Source of the DNA: Rikenellaceae bacterium
Lineage (GTDB): Bacteria > Bacteroidota > Bacteroidia > Bacteroidales > UBA932
DNA length: 64,000 nt
Assembly (NCBI GenBank): GCA_003542575.1
Contig: DPKJ01000002.1
Coordinates: 1-64,000, forward strand
Direction: 5' to 3'
Shown: positions 16,746 to 23,827 of the stretch, in pieces
Numbering within the stretch: the stretch's first letter is position 1
How the letters are laid out: every line of letters begins with the position of its first letter
Program-made: the position numbers and the translations under genes
Notes under the pieces: model-generated
Database searches by the model: none
The model's input: only the letters and a program-made list of their open reading frames with translations
What the model was told of the DNA's origin: nothing

Positions 16746-16780
16746 ATTACAATAATCGGCAGGAATGTTACATCATTCAT
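16746..16780. promoter_or_regulatory. Candidate AraC-type direct-repeat operator, site C
   Basis: ATTACAA at 16746 and GTTACAT at 16767 are direct half-sites 21 bp apart, followed by CATTCAT. The second half and its flank (GTTACATCATTCA) are identical to site B over 13 bases. The site lies between the AI-2E gene end and the DUF3494 gene, about 57 bases before the latter's start, and its last bases overlap the AI-2E stop codon. Confidence 0.5.
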
Positions 16781-17862
16781 ACCTTTTTAAAAATGAACAA
16801 TCTTTTTGTTGGCATTGTGTCACCTAAAAGGTAACCCCATGGTTTAAGAGAATCAATACGGTCAAACACCAATTTAACAACGGCAGTAAGAGGTATTGAG
16901 ACAAACATTCCCGGTACTCCCCACAATACTCCAAATGCTATTACTGCAATTATTGAAACCAAGGCATTAATTTTTACTTTGGATGCTACAATTTTTGGGA
17001 CAATATAGTTGTTGTCAATAAGTTGGATAATATAATAAAAGATAAGTACATAAAGCGCGTACCATGCCGTTGATTTTGTAGCTAAAGCTATCATCATAGG
17101 CAGTGCAACTGCAATTAAGCCTCCAATATATGGTATAAGGTTAAGCAGTGCGCCAATTATTCCCAATAGAATTGCATACTCAATTCCAAGAATTAGCAAT
17201 ACAGAAGAGTTGAGAACGGCCATTATTGCTGTTTCGATAATCAGCCCTGTCAGATACCGCTGTACCACAACTTTGGTCTCTGAAATAATGTCATTAACCC
17301 TGATTTTATTGTTTTCACCAAAGAGTCTGTGGAAAAAGTCAAGAATTAATGGCTTATAATATAAGATCATAAAAACATAAACCGGAATAAGCAACAGAGC
17401 AATTATACCACTTCCCAGATACATAAGTGTTTGTCCAACAGACGAACCACTCAGTTGCAGGAACTCTTCTTTTGTTGTTGCTATCCAGTCTATAATTTTT
17501 TGAGGACTTGCATCAAAATAGTCAGATGCCCATGAGATAGAGAGATTAAGATATTCGGTGAATTTCTTTACCAACACTGGCCATGATTCACCGAACATAC
17601 TTGCCTGAGATACGAGAAAGATTCCAAAAGCTGCAAAGAGAATAAGTGTGATAATTACAGAAACAGCAATTGCAACAATTCTGTTGATTTTAAATTTTGT
17701 TAAAAAATTGACAACAGGATTCAGAACAATTGCAATAAATACCGAAAAAAGCAGAGGGACAATTATGCCCTGTGCAATATAAAGCATATAAATCAGAAAA
17801 TAGACCCCGGTAATAAAAATTGAGATCTTCACAAAAAAGGGCATTTCAGACTTGAGGTTCAC
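16777..17862 (-). CDS. AI-2E family transporter (PerM/UPF0118)
   Basis: 361 residues with about eight membrane helices and a hydrophilic middle segment (about 100-150). Family motifs include GIVGALLNLIPYIGG-type sequence (here IIGALLNLIPYIGGLIAVALP, near 235-255) and the C-terminal GVLWGVPGMFVSIPLTAVVKL. Members are proposed to export autoinducer-2, sodium or unknown solutes, so the name should not be read as function. It is the last gene of the minus-strand operon that begins with the lmo0937-like gene; the gap to the preceding gene is 5 bases. Confidence 0.92.
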   Translation of the reverse strand: MNLKSEMPFFVKISIFITGVYFLIYMLYIAQGIIVPLLFSVFIAIVLNPVVNFLTKFKINRIVAIAVSVIITLILFAAFGIFLVSQASMFGESWPVLVKKFTEYLNLSISWASDYFDASPQKIIDWIATTKEEFLQLSGSSVGQTLMYLGSGIIALLLIPVYVFMILYYKPLILDFFHRLFGENNKIRVNDIISETKVVVQRYLTGLIIETAIMAVLNSSVLLILGIEYAILLGIIGALLNLIPYIGGLIAVALPMMIALATKSTAWYALYVLIFYYIIQLIDNNYIVPKIVASKVKINALVSIIAVIAFGVLWGVPGMFVSIPLTAVVKLVFDRIDSLKPWGYLLGDTMPTKRLFIFKKV

Positions 17863-17867
17863 AGTCT

Positions 17868-18257
17868 CTATTGGTTTTTATGATTCCGGTTAAAAAGCAG
17901 ATTTATAATTTTACCTCCCGCAGCTTTTACTTCGTCAGGGTGTGTTGCAATTGCAGTTGTAACACCAATCTGAATGATGTTTCCTATGAGTTTTAACAAT
18001 ATGTTTCCCGAATTGCGAATAATTACCTTTTTTGTAATAAATCCGGTTGTGATACCAAGCGAGGTGCTAACAATGTTTTTTACTAATTCCGGAGAATTAA
18101 CCACTTCATCAAAAGTCTCTTTTATAAGGTTGGCCGGTTTAAAATACCGGATTGTTGTCAGAAACTGATCTTTGAGTAATTTGCCCTGATTACTTTGCTG
18201 AAGTGACAGAGAGTTTATGGCCTCATTTAATTCATATGTGGAACTAATTTTTTTCAT
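17868..18257 (-). CDS. Hypothetical membrane-associated protein in stress operon
   Basis: 129 residues, no family recognised. The N-terminal half is amphipathic (MKKISSTYELNEAINSLSLQQSNQGKLLKDQF) and two moderately hydrophobic stretches lie at about 62-78 and 85-103. The start overlaps the end of the holin-X-like gene by 14 bases, so translation is probably coupled. The context (YtxH, holin-X, AI-2E) suggests a role at the inner membrane. Confidence 0.65.
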   Translation of the reverse strand: MKKISSTYELNEAINSLSLQQSNQGKLLKDQFLTTIRYFKPANLIKETFDEVVNSPELVKNIVSTSLGITTGFITKKVIIRNSGNILLKLIGNIIQIGVTTAIATHPDEVKAAGGKIINLLFNRNHKNQ

Positions 18258-18609
18258 CAGGACCTATTTTTACAATCTGTTTTAGAATAAAATTGTTCAC
18301 CATTTGCTTAAACCATTTGTTCAGAAAGAGAGCAATAACAATCGCAATAATTCCGTAAAAGGCTGCAACAATTGTAAATCCGTACCATAACTCACCCAGT
18401 ATGTCACCAAGTAGAATTGACGCACCTATGGAGGCGATCAATAGAAACATAAACAAGAAGAGAATTACAACCGCTTTTGAAATTATAGCGGAAACAACAT
18501 TTAAAATCTTGTTTATGGTATTTAACTTAAACAGTTTAATGCTTGTTCTTATATAATCCTCAGACCTCTCGAGCAGGACTTCAAAGTTGTTCCCTTTATA
18601 ATCTTCCAT
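18244..18609 (-). CDS. Holin-X-like (phage holin superfamily III) membrane protein
   Basis: 121 residues: a polar N-terminus with SEDYIRTSIKLFKLNTINK, then two long hydrophobic helices (about 40-62 and 70-94) and a charged C-terminus. This is the layout of the Actinobacterial holin-X family, which despite its name is usually not phage-borne and sits in stress operons beside YtxH genes. The downstream gene overlaps it by 14 bases. No phage genes are nearby. Confidence 0.75.
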   Translation of the reverse strand: MEDYKGNNFEVLLERSEDYIRTSIKLFKLNTINKILNVVSAIISKAVVILFLFMFLLIASIGASILLGDILGELWYGFTIVAAFYGIIAIVIALFLNKWFKQMVNNFILKQIVKIGPDEKN

Positions 18610-18627
18610 GACTTTTGTTTGCTATGT

Positions 18628-18852
18628 TTAAGCTTTCTCTTCCGATACGACATCGTTCGCATCTTGTACTTTTTCGGTTACGCTGTCAACAAATTCATCG
18701 AATTTATTTTTTAGGATATCAGCGTAATCTTCACTTTTTTTCGTAATTTTCTTACGTGTAACAGAGCCCTTTTCGGGAGCAAACAAGACTCCGACCACTA
18801 CTCCGACAGCCAGGCCTGCCAATGCTCCAAGTAAAACTTTTTCTAAACTCAT
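18628..18852 (-). CDS. YtxH domain-containing protein
   Basis: 74 residues: one N-terminal membrane helix (LLGALAGLAVGVVVGVLFAPEKGS, about 7-30) with the YtxH hallmark LFAPEKGxxxRKKI, then a charged helix. YtxH-like proteins are membrane-tethered, general-stress-induced proteins of unknown mechanism. It lies between the cupin and holin-X genes with gaps of 33 and 18 bases. Confidence 0.85.
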   Translation of the reverse strand: MSLEKVLLGALAGLAVGVVVGVLFAPEKGSVTRKKITKKSEDYADILKNKFDEFVDSVTEKVQDANDVVSEEKA

Positions 18853-18885
18853 TGTATTGTGTTTTAAAATTGTAAATAATTTCTC

Positions 18886-19230
18886 TTATGATTCATACCC
18901 ACTCTTAATAATTGTGGATATCATTTTGAACCGTTCATTTGCTTTTATTTTGTTTTTTATATGAGCCGGAATTATTATCGATTCTCCTGTCCGGAGCATA
19001 ATTGACTTTCCGCCTATAACAATTTCTGCATTTCCTTCAAGTATTTGCGAGAAGGTGTCGAACGGGGATATTTTTTCAGATAAGGTCTCTCCAACATCAA
19101 GAGCTGTTAAAGTAACATCACCCGTAGATTTTTTAATTATAGTTTTTATAACTACCGAGTTGGGGACATATTCAATAACCTCAACGGCCATAAATACTTT
19201 CGATTTTTCAACATCTGCTTTATCCATCAT
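18886..19230 (-). CDS. Cupin domain protein
   Basis: 114 residues with one conserved cupin barrel: DVGETLSEKISPFDTFSQILEGNAEIVIGG and LRTGESIIIPAHIKNKI. The usual metal-binding His residues of motif 1 (HxH) are replaced here (SPFDTF), so it may bind a small ligand without catalysis. It is encoded 24 bases after the first AraC gene, in the same transcript. A role in sensing or stress is inferred from context only. Confidence 0.85.
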   Translation of the reverse strand: MMDKADVEKSKVFMAVEVIEYVPNSVVIKTIIKKSTGDVTLTALDVGETLSEKISPFDTFSQILEGNAEIVIGGKSIMLRTGESIIIPAHIKNKIKANERFKMISTIIKSGYES

Positions 19231-19254
19231 TATTTTTTTAGCAACAATTTGGCA

Positions 19255-19806
19255 TTAGCCAAAAGGGTTTCTCTTTTTACTAATGTCTTTAAAATGAGAA
19301 GCGTTAAGTCCCGTTGTATTTTTGAATTGGCTTGAAAGATGTGACAGGCTACTGTAATTCAACCTATATGATATTTCAGTTAAGGTGAGTTTTTTATACA
19401 CAAGCAACTCTTTGACATGCTCAATTCGTTGCTGCAGATAGTACTTTTCAATTGTAATACCCTCTGCTTCAGAAAATAACTTTGATACAAAAGGATAGCT
19501 GCAGTTTAGTTTTTCACTGATGTAAGCAGATAGTTTAACCTTAAGGTTTTCATTGGAATAATGAATCAACTCAACAATAACAGCTTTTATATCTCTTATA
19601 ATTTTGTTTTTTTTATCCTCGATAATTTCGAGACCCGATTTAATTAATATTGAATTAATTGCTGATATTTCTGAATAAGAAAGATTCTCCTTGAATTCTG
19701 CTCTACCAAGACTGACGTTAACATTAGTCAGGTTTATTTTTTCCAGTTCGTCCCTCACAGTCATTATGCAACGGATGCAAACCATATTTCGTATATATAT
19801 GATCAT
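19255..19806 (-). CDS. AraC family regulator with N-terminal CxxC domain (paralogue 1)
   Basis: 183 residues. The N-terminus (C10-x2-C13 in RNMVCIRCIM) resembles a heavy-metal-associated/ferredoxin-like fold, giving a possible metal or redox sensing pair. The C-terminal 100 residues are the AraC DNA-binding domain with two helix-turn-helices: LSAYISEKLNCSYPFVSKLFSE, then LTEISYRLNYSSLSHLSSQFKNTTGL. It is the second gene of the operon after the lmo0937-like gene. A close paralogue is encoded at 20081-20641. Direct-repeat operator B lies upstream of this operon and is the obvious candidate target. Confidence 0.9.
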   Translation of the reverse strand: MIIYIRNMVCIRCIMTVRDELEKINLTNVNVSLGRAEFKENLSYSEISAINSILIKSGLEIIEDKKNKIIRDIKAVIVELIHYSNENLKVKLSAYISEKLNCSYPFVSKLFSEAEGITIEKYYLQQRIEHVKELLVYKKLTLTEISYRLNYSSLSHLSSQFKNTTGLNASHFKDISKKRNPFG

Positions 19807-19825
19807 TAAAATTGTTCATGTTTTA

Positions 19826-19981
19826 TTATCTGTAACTTCTACCTTGAATAATTCTAAGAAGTATTGCTATTACTGCCAATACTAAAAGAATGTGAACCAG
19901 GCCTCCCAAATTGAAGCCTACCAACCCTACCAGCCACGCTACGACTAATATAACTGCTATAATGTAAAGGAAATTTCCCAT
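19826..19981 (-). CDS. lmo0937 family small membrane protein (DUF5670)
   Basis: 51 residues, starting MGNFLYIIAVILVVAWLVG with two hydrophobic helices and ending RIIQGRSYR. The pattern LxYIIAVILVxAWLxG, GGLVHILLVLAVIAILLRII matches the lmo0937/DUF5670 family of stress-associated membrane peptides. It lies between the two AraC genes, 19 bases before AraC 1. It is probably the first gene of the operon that runs to the AI-2E transporter, with operator B 69-103 bases upstream. Confidence 0.88.
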   Translation of the reverse strand: MGNFLYIIAVILVVAWLVGLVGFNLGGLVHILLVLAVIAILLRIIQGRSYR

Positions 19982-20049
19982 GTGTCCCGTATGTGTTTAA
20001 AGTGATTACTACTCTTTTCATAAAAGTAGTTATCATCACTATTAAATAC

Positions 20050-20084
20050 GTTACACTAAATTTGGTGAAAGTTACATCATTCAC
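20050..20084. promoter_or_regulatory. Candidate AraC-type direct-repeat operator, site B
   Basis: GTTACAC at 20050 and GTTACAT at 20071 are direct half-sites 21 bp apart, followed by CATTCAC. It lies upstream of the lmo0937-AraC1-cupin-YtxH-holin-AI-2E operon and its last bases overlap the stop codon of AraC 2. On the minus strand a weak -7 box (TACTTTTA, 20021-20028) sits 21 bases beyond the proximal half-site, a spacing that would suit an activator touching the -33 region. Confidence 0.55.
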
Positions 20085-20641
20085 ATATTTTCAAGCATCC
20101 TTCGGCGGATATGCCTAAGTTTCTTGAAATGAGATGGAGATAAACCTGTGAATTTTTTGAATTGATTTGAGAGGTGAGCAACACTGCTGTAATCCATTAA
20201 AAATGCAATCTCAGTAATGTTAAGTTCGTTATAGACGAGAAGCTCTTTAACCTTTTCGATTTTATGGCTTAAATAAAACTGTTCAATGGTAGTTCCGGTT
20301 ACTTCAGAGAAAAGATTGGCCAGATATGTATAGTCGTAGCCAAGTATATCGCTTATATGGTCCGACATATTTGTTCTGAGTCTTGTCTCTGAATAGTGAA
20401 CGGTTTCAATAACAATACGCTTTATTTTCTCAATAATAATGCTCTTTTTGTCGTCCATCAATTCCAACCCTGAACGATTTATGGCTTTTTCAAAAAGAGA
20501 AATCTGATCACTGTCCAATTGTTTAACTGTCTCAACCTGTCCAAGCTCTACAGTTAAATAATCAATTCCTAACTTAACAAGTTCTGCCTCTACTATCATC
20601 TTGCAACGAATGCAAACCATATGTTTAATGTAAAGCTTCAT
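20081..20641 (-). CDS. AraC family regulator with N-terminal CxxC domain (paralogue 2)
   Basis: 186 residues with the same plan as the neighbouring regulator: KHMVCIRCKM with C10 and C13, and a C-terminal AraC domain (ILGYDYTYLANLFSEVTGTTIEQFYL, then LNITEIAFLMDYSSVAHLSNQFKKFTGLSPSHFKK). The two proteins align over their whole length, a tandem duplication separated by one small gene. The promoter has a -7 box at 20685-20692 overlapped by a 24-bp inverted repeat whose ends are TTACA/TGTAA, suggesting autoregulation through a related half-site. The ligand is unknown. Confidence 0.9.
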   Translation of the reverse strand: MKLYIKHMVCIRCKMIVEAELVKLGIDYLTVELGQVETVKQLDSDQISLFEKAINRSGLELMDDKKSIIIEKIKRIVIETVHYSETRLRTNMSDHISDILGYDYTYLANLFSEVTGTTIEQFYLSHKIEKVKELLVYNELNITEIAFLMDYSSVAHLSNQFKKFTGLSPSHFKKLRHIRRRMLENM

Positions 20642-20684
20642 TTAAAAGGAAGGAATTAATTGTGTTTTTTATTATTCAATCCCG

Positions 20685-20712
20685 CAAATGTAATAATATT
20701 TTAATTATTACA
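20685..20712 (-). promoter_or_regulatory. AraC 2 promoter with overlapping inverted repeat
   Basis: On the minus strand the bases at 20685-20692 read TACATTTG (TAnnTTTG), placing the start of transcription near 20679, about 38 bases before the gene. TGTAATAAT (20689-20697) and ATTATTACA (20704-20712) form a perfect inverted repeat with a 6-base spacer across this box. Confidence 0.5.
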
Positions 20713-20971
20713 AATCACTGTAAAACAAACAATATCTATTTATAAAATAGTAAGTTATTTGTTTACGTTAAGTAAAATCAGGGTTAGAATATTTTTACTC
20801 AATTATACTCTTCTTTTTTTTTCTCTTACTGTTCTGTTTCTTTTTAATAACTCCCCGTAAGTATTTCCTATAAGCATTCACGGGTTAGCTATGATAATAA
20901 CAATAATGACATGTCTATATGAATTTTGGTCATAAAACAGATGAAAAAAGATCTATTTTTGCGTTCTGCAA

Positions 20972-21053
20972 GCGCAACGTTGCGTACCGTACCTCTTGAT
21001 AAAAAACATCATATTAATAGATTGGAAATAAAAAATGCGCAACGTTTCGTACC
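20972..21053. repeat. Two 17-bp direct repeats, starts 65 bp apart
   Basis: GCGCAACGTTGCGTACC at 20972-20988 and GCGCAACGTTTCGTACC at 21037-21053 differ at one base. The first contains the 12-bp palindrome CGCAACGTTGCG. GC-rich repeats in an AT-rich gap suggest a protein-binding site or a relic of an interspersed repeat. Confidence 0.55.
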
Positions 21054-21126
21054 TAAGCGTGTCTTGTTTTTTTTATAGGGTTGGGAGTATTAATTTCGCT
21101 TCCCGAAACCAATAGTTCATAGAAAT

Positions 21127-21201
21127 CACCGGCACTTTCTGTACGATATCAGATTATGCATTTCAGTCAGCGGTTAGTCTTAAATGTTAACAGTGCCGGT
21201 G
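21127..21201 (+). other. Inverted repeat with T-rich end, possible structured RNA or leader
   Basis: CACCGGCACT (21127-21136) pairs perfectly with AGTGCCGGTG (21192-21201) across a 55-base loop, followed by GTTTTATTTTAA. It lies 64 bases before the ferredoxin gene. It could be a small RNA ending in a terminator, or a leader fold. No known RNA family was recognised. Confidence 0.3.
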
Positions 21202-21265
21202 GTTTTATTTTAATGTGAACGGTTTCCAAACCCGGAACTACTTTTTTAATCGATATAACTAAACT

Positions 21266-21499
21266 ATGAAGGCAGCCTATATTGTCCTTACCGACTGTAT
21301 CCAGTGCGAAAGGTGTGCGGAAATTGCACCGGATATTATTGGTATAGACAGCAAAAACGAACCATACTGGAAGATGAATCCATCTTCAGACCCGGTACAA
21401 AGAGTTTGGTGTAACCCAAATACAGTTTACCTTGATGCAATTAATGACGCAATTAACGAGTGCTCAACAGGTTGTATCTCTCTTGAAGATTATGACTAA
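21266..21499 (+). CDS. Ferredoxin, single 4Fe-4S cluster type
   Basis: 77 residues with C11-x2-C14-x2-C17 and C66-x3-C70, the single-cluster ferredoxin pattern, plus an extra C49. No signal peptide, so it is cytoplasmic. The C-terminal AINECSTGCI matches AADMCPSECI of the exported protein at 628-933, so the two belong to one subfamily despite different locations. Typical role is low-potential electron carrier; the partner is not evident. The regulator gene follows after 42 bases. Confidence 0.85.
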   Translation: MKAAYIVLTDCIQCERCAEIAPDIIGIDSKNEPYWKMNPSSDPVQRVWCNPNTVYLDAINDAINECSTGCISLEDYD

Positions 21500-21512
21500 T
21501 CAATAAGTGTTT

Positions 21513-21544
21513 CATATGCGTATTATTAATTATATTCGCATATG
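21513..21544 (+). promoter_or_regulatory. Inverted repeat covering the start codon of the TPR regulator
   Basis: CATATGCG (21513-21520) and CGCATATG (21537-21544) pair perfectly across 16 bases, and the second arm contains the ATG at 21542. In RNA this would hide the start codon; as DNA it is a candidate operator. Confidence 0.4.
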
Positions 21545-23200
21545 AAAAAATTGATTTTAATACTATTGCTATTTGCTGTTGTATCTTGTACATACGACAG
21601 CCAGAAGCAGCAATATATTTCTGTCAGATTGTTCGGTTGGGATAAGCAGCTGGCCGATTTTTACCCTCAAATAACGGACTCACTCTCTTCTGTCAATACT
21701 GAAGAGTTTTCTACCCGTAACAGACATTACCATACCCTTCTTAATGCAATTGCCGGGGCATGGAGTGGCAAGTCACTTGTCACCGATTCGGCATTAGATA
21801 AAACGACAGACTGGTATCGCTCAAAGAGAGACTACAGAAATGTTTGCCGGGCAATGGTCTATCATTACAGCACAGAAAATCAATATAACAGGCTTAAAGA
21901 GGCAGAAGAACTCTTTAACCGCTATAAAATAGATGATTCCCTTACTAAGGCATACCTTTATATGTACCTTTCCGAAGCGATTGTTCGACCTGCGGCCGGT
22001 GTTTCACTGAGCAGGCAGACAGCTGCCCAGAAAAGCGAATCATACAAGCGAATGAGCATTGCGATATTCATAGAGATTGGGAGACTAAGAGAAGCACAGA
22101 ATTTACTTATAAACAGTTATAATACTCAGCCTTTTTACTTAACCCGTGAAAAGCAGTTGGAAGCTCTCAGAGAGATAGAGTCGTTTGATACAATTTATCC
22201 GGAGGTTAAATCAAAATTACTATTGCTTTATGCCAATTACTTTTTTGAAGAAAACGATAAACGTGGATTCGAGTATCTGCATGAGTACATTAATTTTGAG
22301 GGAGATAGGATTTTAAAAGATGTTACAAAAATTCATGTTTTCCAAAGGATGTCAAACGAGTATCTGAGGATCGGGCAGATGGAAAGTGCTTTGCGCTTTG
22401 CAATGCTCTACAATAAGCATTTGCTGGAGCTTCAACCATTCGAATTTGACGGTTATCGTTCTTTAAGTTCGGTATATGAAGCGATGGGGGACAGTAAAAA
22501 TGCATATATCAACCATCAGCTATATCACAAAGCGTTCAGTTATAAGAAATCTGCACAGTATCAGGATATTCTGTTGCAAAGTAAAGCTGCAACCAAAGAG
22601 TATGAAAAGAAGATAAAACAGTTAAGAAGAGCAAATACATTTACTGTTTATGGAACTATATTGTTTGTGGGAGCATTGCTTGCAACACTGGGATTATCAA
22701 TATTTAAGAAAAGGAGAGGCAATTTCAGCAATGCCAGAGCAGAAGAGGAGTACAGGGAACAGGTTGGAGATTTGACAAAATTGTACAAAAGAGTGAGATT
22801 TACCAATGAAGTATTGAGGGTTTCGGCAGGTCTTATGCCATCTTTTATCGATTCGATGGCCAAAGAGGCAGGTCGGTGCAGAAAGGTGTCTCAGGAGACG
22901 TTTGACAACATACTTAACAATATAAGCTCAATGAGGCAAAGCGGCAGAGATATCATTTCTGAAATTGCCAAAAGCGAGGAGTTTGCCGAACTCTTTCCGG
23001 ATCTTGCCTCTTATAAGGAGCTTTCAAGCTATGAAAAGGTGATACAGGCTCTTTTTGAGATGGGGTACAGTCCTAAAGAGATATCAAATCTCATCTCTAC
23101 CACCCCTGCAAGTATAAGATCTATTAAGGCCAAGATTAAGGATAAGTTGCCTTTCCTTTCTATGTCGGGAGATGGAGAGAATCAATCCGAGGAATATTGA
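21542..23200 (+). CDS. TPR-membrane-HTH regulatory protein (DUF6377-like)
   Basis: 552 residues. An N-terminal lipobox-like signal (VVSC, Cys 16) is followed by about 340 residues of helical TPR-like repeats. One membrane helix (about 365-387) and a coiled-coil cytoplasmic segment (EEEYREQVGDLTKLYKRVRFTNEVLR) come next. The C-terminal LuxR-like helix-turn-helix reads MGYSPKEISNLISTTPASIRSIKAKIKDKL. This is a one-component, membrane-bound transcription regulator with a periplasmic sensor, common in Bacteroidota. Its 3' end overlaps the convergent Mpv17-like gene by 117 bases. Target genes unknown; its own start codon lies in an inverted repeat. Confidence 0.82.
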   Translation: MKKLILILLLFAVVSCTYDSQKQQYISVRLFGWDKQLADFYPQITDSLSSVNTEEFSTRNRHYHTLLNAIAGAWSGKSLVTDSALDKTTDWYRSKRDYRNVCRAMVYHYSTENQYNRLKEAEELFNRYKIDDSLTKAYLYMYLSEAIVRPAAGVSLSRQTAAQKSESYKRMSIAIFIEIGRLREAQNLLINSYNTQPFYLTREKQLEALREIESFDTIYPEVKSKLLLLYANYFFEENDKRGFEYLHEYINFEGDRILKDVTKIHVFQRMSNEYLRIGQMESALRFAMLYNKHLLELQPFEFDGYRSLSSVYEAMGDSKNAYINHQLYHKAFSYKKSAQYQDILLQSKAATKEYEKKIKQLRRANTFTVYGTILFVGALLATLGLSIFKKRRGNFSNARAEEEYREQVGDLTKLYKRVRFTNEVLRVSAGLMPSFIDSMAKEAGRCRKVSQETFDNILNNISSMRQSGRDIISEIAKSEEFAELFPDLASYKELSSYEKVIQALFEMGYSPKEISNLISTTPASIRSIKAKIKDKLPFLSMSGDGENQSEEY

Positions 23201-23800
23201 TAGAGAGGCGGCAAAAATCACCTTGAATTCATCAGGTAATAGAAATGTAATTGTGTGTGCCGGAATCCAAAATAGTGGGATTGTCTTACCGACAACAAAT
23301 TTTATAAATCTACTCCAGTCTATTTCGTTAATAACATCTGAAAACGAGCTCTTTTCCCCGGAGTATATCTTATCTATGTAAACATCAGTAATACGATGTG
23401 ATGCCATAAAAACAGGTGCGAAAGTCAGGTTCATTATGGTGGAGATATAGAGTGCGGTTAAAATTTTAGCAGTATAACCTTGGCCGGTAAATAAAAGCCC
23501 CTTTACAACAGCACCGTTTACTCCTGAGGAGTAGAGTGAAAACATAAGGACTATAAGTATACCCAACACTCCCCATATAACCATTTTTGGGATAAGTCCT
23601 TTTATCATCACCCACTTTCCGAAGAGCAGTCTTGACGCCAGAAATTCTCCCATGGTGGCCAGGATTGCAAATTTTACAAACCCCATAATGTATGGGTGAT
23701 TATTTGTTGTATTTGTGAAAATGTCGCGTGTGGCCGAAATAACAAGTATTGTCCCGATTGCCGCTATTGCAAATATCCAAAGAATTGTACCTTTTTTCAT
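23084..23800 (-). CDS. Mpv17/PMP22-like integral membrane protein
   Basis: 238 residues with about six hydrophobic segments. WIPAHTITFLLPDEFKVIFAASLSIFLGLILS near 178-209 resembles the conserved C-terminal part of Mpv17/PMP22 proteins, which have scattered bacterial relatives in Bacteroidota. Function in bacteria is unknown. The last 39 codons (SRHRKERQLILN onward) are antisense to the 3' end of the TPR regulator. This tail may be a recent extension after loss of an earlier stop. Located downstream of leuB on the same strand with 27 bases between. Confidence 0.7.
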   Translation of the reverse strand: MKKGTILWIFAIAAIGTILVISATRDIFTNTTNNHPYIMGFVKFAILATMGEFLASRLLFGKWVMIKGLIPKMVIWGVLGILIVLMFSLYSSGVNGAVVKGLLFTGQGYTAKILTALYISTIMNLTFAPVFMASHRITDVYIDKIYSGEKSSFSDVINEIDWSRFIKFVVGKTIPLFWIPAHTITFLLPDEFKVIFAASLSIFLGLILSISRHRKERQLILNLGLNRSYTCRGGRDEI

Positions 23801-23827
23801 GTAGCAAAGGTAATAATCCCTCGCTTT

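Larger units (their letters stand above)
20642..21265. other. 624-base regulatory intergenic region
   Basis: No supported protein gene. It contains the AraC 2 promoter with its inverted repeat (20685-20712), a small hairpin CCCGT...ACGGG (about 20853-20882), two 17-bp direct repeats (20972-20988 and 21037-21053) and a 10-bp inverted repeat with a T-rich end (21127-21201). A 45-codon plus-strand frame from 20941 has no ribosome binding site or family likeness. Confidence 0.5.

Noticed and set aside
18244..18609. Holin-like gene as evidence of a prophage
   Set aside because: The holin-X family is common in chromosomal stress operons and no other phage genes are near.
20941..21078. 45-codon frame starting MKKDLFLRS
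   Set aside because: No ribosome binding site or promoter, no recognisable family, and the 17-bp repeats lie in different frames, so they are not protein repeats.
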